From Frigoribacterium endophyticum (GTDB taxonomy: Bacteria; Actinomycetota; Actinomycetes; Actinomycetales; Microbacteriaceae): a stretch of DNA of 64,000 nt. Numbering within the stretch: position 1 is the stretch's first letter; every line of letters begins with the position of its first letter. Shown here piece by piece: positions 1-7,523 of the stretch. The stretch is taken from positions 806,001 to 870,000 of the forward strand of contig NZ_JAAOYV010000001.1 in assembly GCF_011759585.1 (NCBI RefSeq), read 5' to 3'. A program made the position numbers and the translations under genes. The notes below the pieces were generated by a model, which made no database searches, was not told the origin of the DNA, and worked only from the letters and a program-made list of their open reading frames with translations.

Positions 1-109
1 CGTCGTCATCCGGCCCACGGTAGCGGTGTCCGCCTGCGACCGCGCCGGGGAGCGCCGCGCCTCGACGGCGGGGCAGCGGCGACCGACAGGTGTAAGACAG
101 GAGCATCCC

Positions 110-1630
110 ATGACGAACGCATCCGACTCCTCCTCTGCCCGCGACTCCGACGGAGCGCCCGCGGCCTCCGACCCCACGGGGCAGATCACCGACCGCCAGA
201 AGTGGCAGGCGTTCGGCGTCTGCGTCGGCGTCGCCGCCCTCACCATCCTCGACCTGTCGAAGGTCAACGTCGGCCTGCCGAGCATCGAGGCCTCGCTCGG
301 CGCCGGGCCGACCGCCCTGCAGCTGATCGTCGCGGGCTACGCCCTCGCCTTCGGCCTCTCGCTCGTGCCCTCCGGCCGCCTCGGCGACCTCAAGTCGCGC
401 CGCCTCATGTTCGTCATCGGGCTGAGCGCGTTCACGATCGCGAGCATCCTCTGCGCCCTCGCCCCGAGCATCGAGCTGCTCGTCGTCGCGCGCATCCTCC
501 AGGGGGTCGCGGCCGGCATCCAGATGCCCCAGGTGCTGGGGCTCGTACAGCAGCTCTTCCAGGGCAAGGAGCGCGGTCGCGCCTTCGGGCTCTTCGGCGC
601 CGTCATCGGCATCTCGACCGCCTTCGGCCCGACCCTCGGCGGCCTGCTCATAGCGATCGGCGGCGACCAGGACGGCTGGCGCCTTCTTTTCTGGATGAAC
701 GTGCCCCTCGGCATCGTCGCCATCGTCTTCGCCCTCAAGTTGCTGCCCCGGGCGACGACCGCCCCGAGCGGCCACAACGAGCTCGACCTCGTCGGCATCG
801 TGCTGCTCGGCCTCACCATCCTCACGCTGATGCTGCCGTTCGTGCTGACCACCGGCCAGGGCGACGAGCCCCTCCGCTGGCTCTTCCTCATCGGGTTCGT
901 CGGCTTCGGCGCCGCCTTCGTCGCCTGGGAGCAGCGCTACAAGGCCCGCGGCAAGTCACCCGTCGTGCACTTCTCGCTGTTCTCGCTCGCGTCGTACCGC
1001 AACGGCACCCTCATCGCGACGGTGTACTTCTGCGCGCTGCCCGCGACCTTCCTCCTCACCACGCTCTACCTGCAGCAGGGGCTCGGGCTCGAGCCCGTCT
1101 ACGCCGGCATGGTGACGATCCCGTTCGCCCTCACCTCGGCCGTCGCCGCGTTCTACGGCGGCCGCATCGTCGACAAGTACGGCCGCAGCCTCGTGGTGCT
1201 CGGCCTCGCCCTCGTCGCCAGCGGCTTCGTGCTGCTGCTGCTCGCCGCGGTGCTCACCCCGCAGGAGATCACGCCCTACGCCATGGGCGTCGGCATGCTC
1301 GTCGCGGGAGCGGGCGGAGGCTTCGTCATCTCGCCCAACCAGACCCTGACCCTGGCGGAGGTGCCGGTCGAGATGGGCGGCGTCGCCGGCTCCATGGGCC
1401 AGGTCGGCCAGCGTGCCGGCACCGCCATCGGCACGGCGGCCGCGGTCTCGACCTTCTACTCGGTCATCGCCGGCGCTGGCTCTGACGCGTCGCTCGACGT
1501 CTACCACGCGGCCTACCGCAGCGGGTTCTTCGTCACCATCGCCCTCGTGGCGGTCGCGCTCGTGCTGGCGCTGCTCGACCTTCGTGCCCGCAAGCAGGGG
1601 CGCGTGGGGGAGGCAGCCAGCGCCTCCTGA
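110..1630 (+). CDS. DHA2-type MFS drug efflux transporter
   Basis: Proton-coupled multidrug exporter of the inner membrane, 506 residues, the usual size of the 14-helix DHA2 (EmrB/QacA) family. About 30 hydrophilic N-terminal residues precede the first helix. Helix 1 carries an LDLSKVNVGLP stretch matching the family LDxTxVNVALP motif; motif A (GRLGDLKSRR, about residue 90) follows helix 2, and a motif C-like AFGPTLGGL lies near residue 180. The start at 110 is chosen because AGGAG (99-103) sits 6 nt upstream; an in-frame upstream start at 26 has no such site. The substrate cannot be read from sequence. The preceding region is cut off by the window edge, so any linked regulator is not visible. 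Confidence 0.9.
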   Translation: MTNASDSSSARDSDGAPAASDPTGQITDRQKWQAFGVCVGVAALTILDLSKVNVGLPSIEASLGAGPTALQLIVAGYALAFGLSLVPSGRLGDLKSRRLMFVIGLSAFTIASILCALAPSIELLVVARILQGVAAGIQMPQVLGLVQQLFQGKERGRAFGLFGAVIGISTAFGPTLGGLLIAIGGDQDGWRLLFWMNVPLGIVAIVFALKLLPRATTAPSGHNELDLVGIVLLGLTILTLMLPFVLTTGQGDEPLRWLFLIGFVGFGAAFVAWEQRYKARGKSPVVHFSLFSLASYRNGTLIATVYFCALPATFLLTTLYLQQGLGLEPVYAGMVTIPFALTSAVAAFYGGRIVDKYGRSLVVLGLALVASGFVLLLLAAVLTPQEITPYAMGVGMLVAGAGGGFVISPNQTLTLAEVPVEMGGVAGSMGQVGQRAGTAIGTAAAVSTFYSVIAGAGSDASLDVYHAAYRSGFFVTIALVAVALVLALLDLRARKQGRVGEAASAS

Positions 1631-1711
1631 GGTCAGCTGCGCCGGGTGCGGTGGGTGGGCCCGTGATCACGCCTCGGTGTCAGGCGTCGAGGGGCGCTGC
1701 TGGACCAGGCG

Positions 1712-1864
1712 TCAGGCGGTCGCAGGCGAGGACGCCGCCGCGGCCACGAGCCACGCGGTGATGTCGACGTCGAGCGTGGCCGGAAGGTCGACGGCGGCCG
1801 GGTCGACGGCGCTGATCGTGCTGGTCGAGGCGGAGACGACGGAGGCGGCGGTGACGACGGGCAT
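1712..1864 (-). CDS. Small orphan peptide, 50 aa, unknown
   Basis: Fifty-codon reading frame whose ATG (1864) is preceded by a near-perfect Shine-Dalgarno site: the minus strand reads GTGAAGGAGCCCCC then ATG. The product begins MPVVTAAS and is rich in Ala, Val, Ser and Thr, with a WLV near the C-terminus and no cysteine, lysine or arginine, so it is acidic and fairly hydrophobic. A longer frame overlapping the same bases is less credible because its GTG start lies inside this ribosome-binding site. No modifying enzyme or transporter gene is adjacent, so calling it a peptide-product precursor would be speculation. It could also be a small membrane-associated or signalling peptide. Confidence 0.55.
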   Translation of the reverse strand: MPVVTAASVVSASTSTISAVDPAAVDLPATLDVDITAWLVAAAASSPATA

Positions 1865-2125
1865 GGGGGCTCCTTCACGAGGCGGTGACGTCGCCGTGGG
1901 CGGCGCCCCCGGCGTTGACGGAGCCCCCGCGGCCCGCCCTCAGGGCAGGCGAGCCGCGGGGCCCCTGGTGCGCCGGCCCGTCCGTGGACAGGACCCCTCC
2001 GGGGTGCGGCGTCGACCTGCGGCCAGTCAAGCGGTCGCCTCGACGCACGGCATCACCCCGGGGGATGGGACTGCCGAGGCGCGAGCTAGTCCGGAGGGAT
2101 GAGGCCGGGCGCCGGGTGGCGACCG

Positions 2126-2950
2126 TCAGCCCGCGACGACTCCGAGCACCCCGTCGTGCAGCAGGCCGTTGGTCGCGAGGGCGCTGCCGTGCCACGGGCC
2201 CGGCCTGCCGTCGGCGCTCGAGAACCGGCCCCCCGCCTCCTCGACGATCGGGATGACCGCCGCCATGTCGTACGGCTCGAGCCCGAACTCGCCCGCCACG
2301 TCGACGCTGCCCTCGGCGACGAGCATGTACGACCAGAACTCTCCGTACGCCCGCGTTCGCCAGACCCGGCCGGTGAGGTCGAGCAGCTGGTCGAGCCGGC
2401 CGGCGTCACGCCAGTACTCGAGGCCGTTGTAGCTCAGCGACGCATCGGCGAGGTCGCTCACCCCTGACACCCGCAGGGGAGCGGCACCGTGCTCGGACGA
2501 GAACGCCCCGCCGCCCCGCGTCGCCCACCAGCGCCGCCCGAGGATCGGCGCGCTCACGACCCCGAGCACCGGCACCCCGTCGACGACGAGCGAGATCAGC
2601 GTGGCCCACACCGGCACCCCGCGCAGGAAGTTCGCCGTGCCGTCGATCGGGTCGACGATCCACTGGCGGTGCGAGGCGCCGTCGTCGCCGTACTCCTCGC
2701 CGAAGAAGGTGTCGTCGGGGCGCTCGGCCTCGATGCCGGCCCGGATCGCCCGCTCGACGGCCTGGTCGGCGTCGGTCACGGGCGTGCGGTCGGGCTTCAG
2801 CGACACGTGCAGGTCGGCCGAGCGGTAGCGCTCGGTGCTGATCGCGTCGGCCGCGTCGGCGAGCTGCAGCGCCAGCCGCAGGTCGTCGGCCCACTCGGCC
2901 GAGCCGCTCGGGTCGGCAGCGGACGAGGAGTCGCGGGTCGGGTCGGTCAC
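2126..2950 (-). CDS. hisN: Histidinol-phosphatase, inositol monophosphatase family
   Basis: Mg-dependent phosphatase of the IMPase fold, probably the HisN enzyme that dephosphorylates L-histidinol phosphate in actinobacterial histidine biosynthesis. 274 residues. Visible motifs: FFGEEYG (metal-binding Glu), WIVDPIDGTANF (the DPIDGT signature) and EPYDMAAVIPIVEEAGG (C-terminal metal site, close to WDxAAG). The GTG at 2950 is preceded by TACGCT and 6 nt, the leaderless promoter pattern of this genome; upstream in-frame starts would add an Arg/Gly-rich tail unlike the family. It follows rsgA in the same direction but has its own promoter. An inositol phosphatase role remains possible. Confidence 0.82.
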   Translation of the reverse strand: MTDPTRDSSSAADPSGSAEWADDLRLALQLADAADAISTERYRSADLHVSLKPDRTPVTDADQAVERAIRAGIEAERPDDTFFGEEYGDDGASHRQWIVDPIDGTANFLRGVPVWATLISLVVDGVPVLGVVSAPILGRRWWATRGGGAFSSEHGAAPLRVSGVSDLADASLSYNGLEYWRDAGRLDQLLDLTGRVWRTRAYGEFWSYMLVAEGSVDVAGEFGLEPYDMAAVIPIVEEAGGRFSSADGRPGPWHGSALATNGLLHDGVLGVVAG

Positions 2951-2956
2951 CTCGCC

Positions 2957-2962
2957 AGCGTA
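2957..2962 (-). promoter_or_regulatory. Leaderless -10 element of hisN
   Basis: Minus-strand TACGCT followed by exactly 6 nt and then the GTG start. It fits TANNNT at -12 to -7 with transcription starting at the start codon. Confidence 0.5.
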
Positions 2963-3042
2963 CCGAGCGCGGCCGGCCTGCACCGCGCCTCCGACTGGCC
3001 CGTCCCGCCCGGCCCGCACCGCGCCTCCTCGACCCCCTCTTC

Positions 3043-3129
3043 GCAGCAAATGCCGACAGAACGAGAACGATGAGCCTCAAAACAGGTGCTTTTCCGGGTC
3101 TCAGACCCGCATCGGTCGGCATTTGCAGC
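3043..3129. repeat. 87-bp palindromic intergenic element
   Basis: Terminal arms 3043-3057 (gcagcaaatgccgac) and 3115-3129 are inverted repeats with one mismatch in 15. A nested perfect 7-bp hairpin with a 1-nt centre lies at 3095-3109 (cgggtct/agacccg). The segment is visibly richer in A and T than its surroundings and contains an A4 run and a T4 run. It fills most of the 243-bp gap between hisN and rsgA. It could be a REP/MITE-like repeat or a structured RNA; I found no second copy in the window. Confidence 0.6.
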
Positions 3130-3193
3130 CAGCAGCCCCCGGACGGGTCGGTCCGCACGTGCTCGGTGGGCCGCACCCCAGGGCGCGGACGGG

Positions 3194-4321
3194 CTACGGC
3201 TGCTCGTCGCCGCGGGCGTCGTCGTCGCGCGCGGCCTGGTCGCGGCCGCTGACTCCGCCCTTCGAGGCGAGCAGCGTCTGCAGCGACCGCAGCCGCTCGC
3301 GCCCGGTCTCGCCGAGCTCGCCGGCCTCGACGCGGTCGACGATCTCCCAGTCGTGGGCCTCGGCGAGGGGGATCCCGTCGGGCGCGGGCCCGTCGGCGGG
3401 CAGCGCGTGCGCCGCGAACGCCTTGAGGATGTTCTCGGGGTCGACGTGGCCGAGGCCGAACGACCGCACACCGGGGGTGTCGACGATCCAGCCGCCGCTC
3501 GGCACCTTGAACGACACGGTCGACGACGACGTGTGCCGCCCGCGGCCGGTCACCGCGTTCACCACGCCGACCTCGCGCTGCGAACCGGTCAGCGCATTGA
3601 CGAGCGTCGACTTGCCGACGCCCGAGTGCCCCACTGTCACCGTCACGTGGCCGTCGAGCAGCTCTCGCAGCTCGTCGAGCACGGGCGACGGCGAGCCGTC
3701 GGGCAGCGGGTCGAACGACGTGGAGGTGGTCGTCACGATCCGCAGGTCGAGGCACGCGAAGTGCGCGGCGAACGGCGCCGGGTCGGCGAGGTCGGTCTTC
3801 GTGATGCAGAGGATGGGCTCGACGCCCGCGTCGAACGCCGCGACCATGTAGCGGTCGACGAGGCGGGGGCGCGGCTCGGGGTCGGCCGCGGCCACGACGA
3901 TCAGCATCTGGTCGGCGTTCGCCACGATCACGCGCTCGACGGCGTCGCTGTCGTCGGCGCTCCGGCGCAGCAGCGTCGTGCGCTCCTGCACCTTGACGAT
4001 GCGGGCGAGCGAGCCCTCGGCCCCGCTCGTGTCGCCGACGACGCCGACGCGGTCGCCCGTCACGACGCTCTTCTTGCCGAGCTCGCGGGCCCTGGCGGTC
4101 GTGATCTCGCGCTCGTCGGGGGTGCCGGCGTCCATCAGCACGCCGTAGCGGCCGCGGTCGACGGTCCAGACGACGCCCTCCTCGGCCTGGTCGTACGCCG
4201 GCCGCTGCTTCGTGCGCGGTCGGTTGGCCTTCGGGTTCGGGCGCACGCGCACCGAGCTCTCGTCGTACTCGCCGTAGGCCTCGTCGTCCGCGTCGCCCTC
4301 GACGTCGCTCCACCAGCTCAT
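3194..4321 (-). CDS. rsgA: Ribosome small-subunit GTPase RsgA
   Basis: Circularly permuted GTPase that assists late maturation of the 30S subunit. 375 residues. The G motifs appear in permuted order: G4 TKTD, then G1 GHSGVGKS, then G3 DTPG, diagnostic of the YjeQ/RsgA family, after an N-terminal OB-fold region (about residues 50-120). The C-terminal domain normally holds a Cys/His zinc site, but after DTPG this protein has no cysteine at all, so the zinc knuckle seems to be lost. The start lies 7 nt downstream of the aroA stop, so the two are probably cotranscribed. An acidic N-terminal extension of about 30 residues and an Asp/Arg-rich tail are lineage-specific. Confidence 0.92.
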   Translation of the reverse strand: MSWWSDVEGDADDEAYGEYDESSVRVRPNPKANRPRTKQRPAYDQAEEGVVWTVDRGRYGVLMDAGTPDEREITTARARELGKKSVVTGDRVGVVGDTSGAEGSLARIVKVQERTTLLRRSADDSDAVERVIVANADQMLIVVAAADPEPRPRLVDRYMVAAFDAGVEPILCITKTDLADPAPFAAHFACLDLRIVTTTSTSFDPLPDGSPSPVLDELRELLDGHVTVTVGHSGVGKSTLVNALTGSQREVGVVNAVTGRGRHTSSSTVSFKVPSGGWIVDTPGVRSFGLGHVDPENILKAFAAHALPADGPAPDGIPLAEAHDWEIVDRVEAGELGETGRERLRSLQTLLASKGGVSGRDQAARDDDARGDEQP

Positions 4322-4328
4322 GCCGGGC

Positions 4329-5744
4329 CTACAGGAAGCCGAGCAGGTCGATGTCGGCGGGTCGCTCGCTGACCCGGCGACCGAGCAGCTCGCTCCACAG
4401 CTCCGTGAACTGCGGCAGCGTCTTCGCCGTCACGCGCACGTCGTCGACCTCGACGCCGTCGACCGCGAGGCCGATGATCGCGGCGGCCGTCGCCATGCGG
4501 TGGTCCTCGAACGAGCGCCACTGGCCGGCGTGCAGGGGGGAGGGCTCGAGGTGCAGCCCGTCGTCGAGCTCGGTCACCCGGCCGCCGAGGGCGTTGATCT
4601 CGCTCGCGAGGGCCGCGAGACGGTCGGTCTCGTGGCCGCGGAGGTGGCCGATGCCCGTGATCGTGCTCGGCCCGGAGGCCAGGGCCGCGAGGGCGACCAG
4701 CGCCGGGGCGAGCTCGCCGCCGCGCGACAGGTCGACGTCGACCCCGGGCAGCGAGCCGCCGCCGATCAGGCCGTCGCCGCCGTCGACCGTGAGCACGTCG
4801 CCCTCGAGCGTGACGGTCGCGCCCCAGAGGGGCAGCAGCTCGATCAGGTCGGCGCCGACCTGCGTCGTCTCGGCGGGCCAGTGGGCGATCGAGACCGTGC
4901 CTCCCGCGACGAGCGCCGCGACCAGGAAGGGCGCCGCGTTCGAGAGGTCGGGCTCGATGACGAGGTCGCGACCCGCGATCGGGCCGGCGGGCACCTCCCA
5001 GACGCCCGCCGACGGCGAGGCGACCTCGACGCCGCGCTGCGCGAGGGCGTCGATCGTCATCTCGATGTGGGGCATGCTCGGCAGGCTCTCGCCGGTGTGG
5101 GTGAGGGTCAGGCCCTGCGAGAAGCTCGGGGCCGAGAGCAGCAGCCCCGACACGAACTGGCTGGAGGCGGACGCGTCGATCTCGACCGCGCCTCCCTCGA
5201 CCTCGCCGGTGCCGTGGACGCTGAAGGGCAGCGAGCCGCGGCCGTCGTCGGCCACCTCGACGCCGAGCGCCCGCAGCGACGCGACCGTGGTCGCCATCGG
5301 GCGGCGGCGGGCCGACTCGTCGCCGTCGAACGTGACGGGGCCGAGGGCCAGCGCGGCGACCGGGGGCAGGAACCGCATGACGGTGCCGGCCAGGCCGCAG
5401 TCGACGGTGACGCCGCCCTGCAGCTCGCCGGGGGTGATCTCGAGGTCGGGGCCGAACGGCTCGCCCGACTCGACCTCGTCGATCGTCGTGTCGAGCGACC
5501 GCAGGGCCTGGATCATCAGCGCGGTGTCGCGCGAGTGCAGCGGCGCCCGCAGGCGGGAGGGGCCGGCGGCGAGCGCAGACAGCACGAGTTCGCGGTTCGT
5601 CAGCGACTTCGACCCGGGCAGCGAGAGGGAGGCGCGGAGCGGCCCGGCCGCCCGCGGCGCGACCCAGCGCCCCGGGTCCGCCTCGGGCACGCGGCCGTCG
5701 TCGTAGGGGGAGAACTCGGGCGCGGAATACCTGTACACCTGCAT
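4329..5744 (-). CDS. aroA: 3-phosphoshikimate 1-carboxyvinyltransferase (EPSP synthase)
   Basis: Sixth step of the shikimate pathway: transfers enolpyruvyl from PEP to shikimate-3-phosphate. 471 residues, slightly longer than usual (about 430-450) because of an N-terminal extension before the PGSKSLTNR signature (about residues 44-52). Other landmarks are the GLAGTVMRF substrate loop, [21 protein letters not shown] and LRGHETDRL. The aroA-rsgA arrangement beside a SigR/SigH-type sigma factor also occurs in mycobacteria. A TACCCT -10 (5754-5759) lies 9 nt before the ATG, so the mRNA is nearly leaderless. The divergent sigR promoter overlaps this start region. Confidence 0.95.
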   Translation of the reverse strand: MQVYRYSAPEFSPYDDGRVPEADPGRWVAPRAAGPLRASLSLPGSKSLTNRELVLSALAAGPSRLRAPLHSRDTALMIQALRSLDTTIDEVESGEPFGPDLEITPGELQGGVTVDCGLAGTVMRFLPPVAALALGPVTFDGDESARRRPMATTVASLRALGVEVADDGRGSLPFSVHGTGEVEGGAVEIDASASSQFVSGLLLSAPSFSQGLTLTHTGESLPSMPHIEMTIDALAQRGVEVASPSAGVWEVPAGPIAGRDLVIEPDLSNAAPFLVAALVAGGTVSIAHWPAETTQVGADLIELLPLWGATVTLEGDVLTVDGGDGLIGGGSLPGVDVDLSRGGELAPALVALAALASGPSTITGIGHLRGHETDRLAALASEINALGGRVTELDDGLHLEPSPLHAGQWRSFEDHRMATAAAIIGLAVDGVEVDDVRVTAKTLPQFTELWSELLGRRVSERPADIDLLGFL

Positions 5745-5749
5745 CGGTT
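5724..5749 (+). promoter_or_regulatory. Sigma-R type autoregulatory promoter of sigR
   Basis: GGAAT at 5724-5728 and GTT at 5747-5749 are separated by exactly 18 nt, the known SigR/SigH consensus (GGAAT-N18/19-GTT). Transcription would begin near 5755 and read into the sigma factor gene, the expected positive autoregulation under thiol stress. The element overlaps codons 1-7 of aroA on the other strand and the aroA transcription start. Confidence 0.8.
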
Positions 5750-5753
5750 CACC

Positions 5754-5759
5754 AGGGTA
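5754..5759 (-). promoter_or_regulatory. -10 element of aroA
   Basis: Minus-strand TACCCT, 9 nt before the aroA ATG, predicts a leader of only 2-3 nt. It faces the sigR promoter, so the two transcripts probably interfere. Confidence 0.4.
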
Positions 5760-5783
5760 ATGCAGCGACGACCTGGAGGACGT

Positions 5784-6611
5784 GTGCCCACAGCACTTGC
5801 ACCGATGACGCTTCCGGGGCGCATCACCGTGGCCGAACTAGAATCGGCCCTGATGATCACCCCCGAGGGCGACGAGCCCACCCCCGCGACCAGCGCGACC
5901 GCCGCTGCGCCCGTTCCCGAGCGAGCCGTCGTCGCCCCCGCGACCGACGGGGCCACGGGCGAGGCCGGCGCCGACGAGGCCGGCCCCGCCGAGGCCGAGG
6001 CGACGCCTCCGGGCGAGGCCGAGCTCCGCTCCCTCTTCGAGGAGCAGGCGCTGCCGTTCATGGACCAGCTCTACGCCGCCGCGATGCGCATGACGCGCAA
6101 CCCGGCCGACGCCTCCGACCTCGTGCAGGAGACGTTCGTCAAGGCGTTCGCCGCCTTCCGGCAGTTCCAGCAGGGCACCAACCTGAAGGCCTGGCTGTAC
6201 CGCATCCAGACCAACACGTTCATCAACACGTACCGCAAGAAGCAGCGCGACCCCTACCAGGGCACCATCGACGAGCTCGAGGACTGGCAGATGGGCGGCG
6301 CCGAGTCGGCGACGCGCACCTCCGGCTCCACGCGCTCGGCCGAGGCCGAGGCGATCGACCACCTCCCCGACAGCGCCGTGAAGGACGCCCTGCAGAAGGT
6401 CCCGGAGGACTTCCGCATGGCCGTCTACTTCGCCGACGTCGAGGGCTTCTCCTACCAGGAGATCGCCGACATCATGAAGACCCCCGTGGGCACGGTCATG
6501 AGCCGCCTCCACCGTGGTCGCCGCCTCCTCCGAGGCCTCCTCGCCGACTACGCACGCGACCGCGGCATCGCGGTGCCGGCCGGCACGACGACGAAGGGCA
6601 GCAAGCGATGA
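5784..6611 (+). CDS. sigR: ECF sigma factor, SigR/SigH redox-stress type
   Basis: Group IV sigma factor for disulfide-stress transcription. Region 2 contains [13 protein letters not shown] and [24 protein letters not shown], close to SigR/SigH; region 4 contains the [30 protein letters not shown] helix-turn-helix. The core is preceded by about 80 Ala/Pro/Glu-rich residues. GTG 5784 is chosen because GGAGGA (5775-5780) lies just upstream; ATG 5805 and 5854 are alternatives without a ribosome-binding site. A long frame reaching back to 4320 is only the open complement of aroA. The stop overlaps the anti-sigma gene by ATGA. A sigma-R promoter lies directly upstream. Confidence 0.9.
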   Translation: MPTALAPMTLPGRITVAELESALMITPEGDEPTPATSATAAAPVPERAVVAPATDGATGEAGADEAGPAEAEATPPGEAELRSLFEEQALPFMDQLYAAAMRMTRNPADASDLVQETFVKAFAAFRQFQQGTNLKAWLYRIQTNTFINTYRKKQRDPYQGTIDELEDWQMGGAESATRTSGSTRSAEAEAIDHLPDSAVKDALQKVPEDFRMAVYFADVEGFSYQEIADIMKTPVGTVMSRLHRGRRLLRGLLADYARDRGIAVPAGTTTKGSKR

Positions 6612-6850
6612 CCGACTGCGGGTGCGACAAGACCAAGGCCGAGCTCGAGGAGTACCTCCACGGCGAGCTGTGCCGTGAAGACGCGGCCGACATCCGCGAG
6701 CACATCGCGAACTGCGCCGACTGCGCGGGCGAGCGCAAGGTGGGCGAGGTGCTCACCGAGGCCGTGCAGCGCGCGTGCCGCGAGACGGCCCCGGAAGACC
6801 TCCGCTCGACGGTGCTCGCGCGGCTGCGGGCCCTCCAGGCCCAGCACTGA
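6608..6850 (+). CDS. rsrA: RsrA-type zinc anti-sigma factor
   Basis: Redox-sensing anti-sigma factor that binds and inhibits SigR until thiol oxidation releases it. 80 residues. The ZAS signature HxxxCxxC is present as H32-IAN-C36-AD-C39, and Cys4, Cys6 and Cys22 offer further thiol ligands matching the N-terminal cysteine of the family. It is translationally coupled to sigR through a 4-nt ATGA overlap. A hairpin follows 8 nt after the stop. Confidence 0.88.
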   Translation: MTDCGCDKTKAELEEYLHGELCREDAADIREHIANCADCAGERKVGEVLTEAVQRACRETAPEDLRSTVLARLRALQAQH

Positions 6851-6857
6851 CCGACCT

Positions 6858-6882
6858 CGGGGAGTCGCGGGCCGGCTCCCCG
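6858..6882 (+). terminator. Hairpin after sigR-rsrA
   Basis: Seven-bp stem CGGGGAG/CTCCCCG around an 11-nt loop, 8 nt after the rsrA stop. No U tract, as is common in this genome. Confidence 0.4.
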
Positions 6883-6930
6883 GCACCGCAGCCCCCCGGC
6901 GCACCGTCGTCACGCACCGCGGCACTGCGC

Positions 6931-6936
6931 TAGCGT
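6931..6936 (+). promoter_or_regulatory. Leaderless -10 of the GNAT gene
   Basis: TAGCGT followed by 7 nt and ATG at 6944. Confidence 0.5.
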
Positions 6937-6943
6937 CGGCGTC

Positions 6944-7384
6944 ATGACCGCCACGGTGGAGGTGCTCGGCACCCCGACGCCCGACGACCTCGACGACCTC
7001 GTCTCGCTGATCAGCTCGCTGGGCTACGCCCTCGACGCCGACGTGCTGTCGGCCCGCCTGGCCCGCCTCACGGCGGAGGCCGGCCACGAGACGTGGGTCG
7101 TCCGTGACGCGGCCGGGCGCGTCTCGGCGGTGGCCGGCGCGCACGTCACGTGGGCGTACAACGCCGACGCCCCGACCGCCCAGCTGCTGCTGCTCGTGGT
7201 CGCCGACGCCGCCCGCGGCGACGGCCTCGGGTCGTATTTGCTCGGCCACTTCGAGGGGTGGGCCCGCGGGCACGGCGCCCGGACGCTCGACGCGGTGTCG
7301 GCCGCGGCCACCGACTCGGCGCACCGGTTCTACCGCAAGCGCGGGTACCACGAGGCGGGCGTGCGGTACTCGAAGCTCGTCTGA
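6944..7384 (+). CDS. GNAT family N-acetyltransferase
   Basis: Acetyl-CoA-dependent N-acetyltransferase of 146 residues. The acetyl-CoA loop appears as ADAARGDGLGSYLLGHFEGW (about residues 86-105), an R/QxxGxG/A-type motif A, and a FYRKRGYHEAG strand-helix gives motif B near the end. This layout is typical of single-domain GNATs acting on small molecules or peptides; the acceptor is unknown. It appears to be transcribed alone from a leaderless promoter, after the sigR-rsrA hairpin. No sigma-R element is visible in front of it, so membership of that regulon is not indicated. Confidence 0.82.
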   Translation: MTATVEVLGTPTPDDLDDLVSLISSLGYALDADVLSARLARLTAEAGHETWVVRDAAGRVSAVAGAHVTWAYNADAPTAQLLLLVVADAARGDGLGSYLLGHFEGWARGHGARTLDAVSAAATDSAHRFYRKRGYHEAGVRYSKLV

Positions 7385-7408
7385 GGGCTGGGCACCGTCC
7401 TCGCGGGC

Positions 7409-7440
7409 GCGGCGCCGAGAGGGTGCGGCGCCGAGAGGGT
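7409..7440. repeat. 16-bp tandem duplication
   Basis: The unit gcggcgccgagagggt is present twice head to tail (7409-7424, 7425-7440) in the gap between two convergent genes. Probably a neutral slip duplication. Confidence 0.7.
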
Positions 7441-7454
7441 GCGGCGGGTCCTGG

Positions 7455-7492
7455 TCCTCCCCGGCGGGTCGGCGCTGACCCGCCGCGGAGGA
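7455..7492. terminator. Bidirectional terminator hairpin
   Basis: Sixteen-bp stem (7455-7470 with 7477-7492, one mismatch) and a 6-nt loop. It lies between the convergent GNAT and peptidase-LamG genes and can serve both. Confidence 0.65.
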
Positions 7493-7523
7493 CGGGGACC
7501 CGCCCACCCTGCCAGCGCCGCGC

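Noticed and set aside
1633-1878. 81-codon frame with GTG start overlapping the small peptide
   Set aside because: Its start lies within the ribosome-binding site of the 50-aa frame and its product is a Pro/Arg/Ser-rich shadow sequence.
4320-5783. Long plus-strand frame continuous with the sigma factor
   Set aside because: It is the open complement of aroA, with Arg/Ala/Gly-rich composition and no ribosome-binding site; the sigma factor starts after its own promoter.
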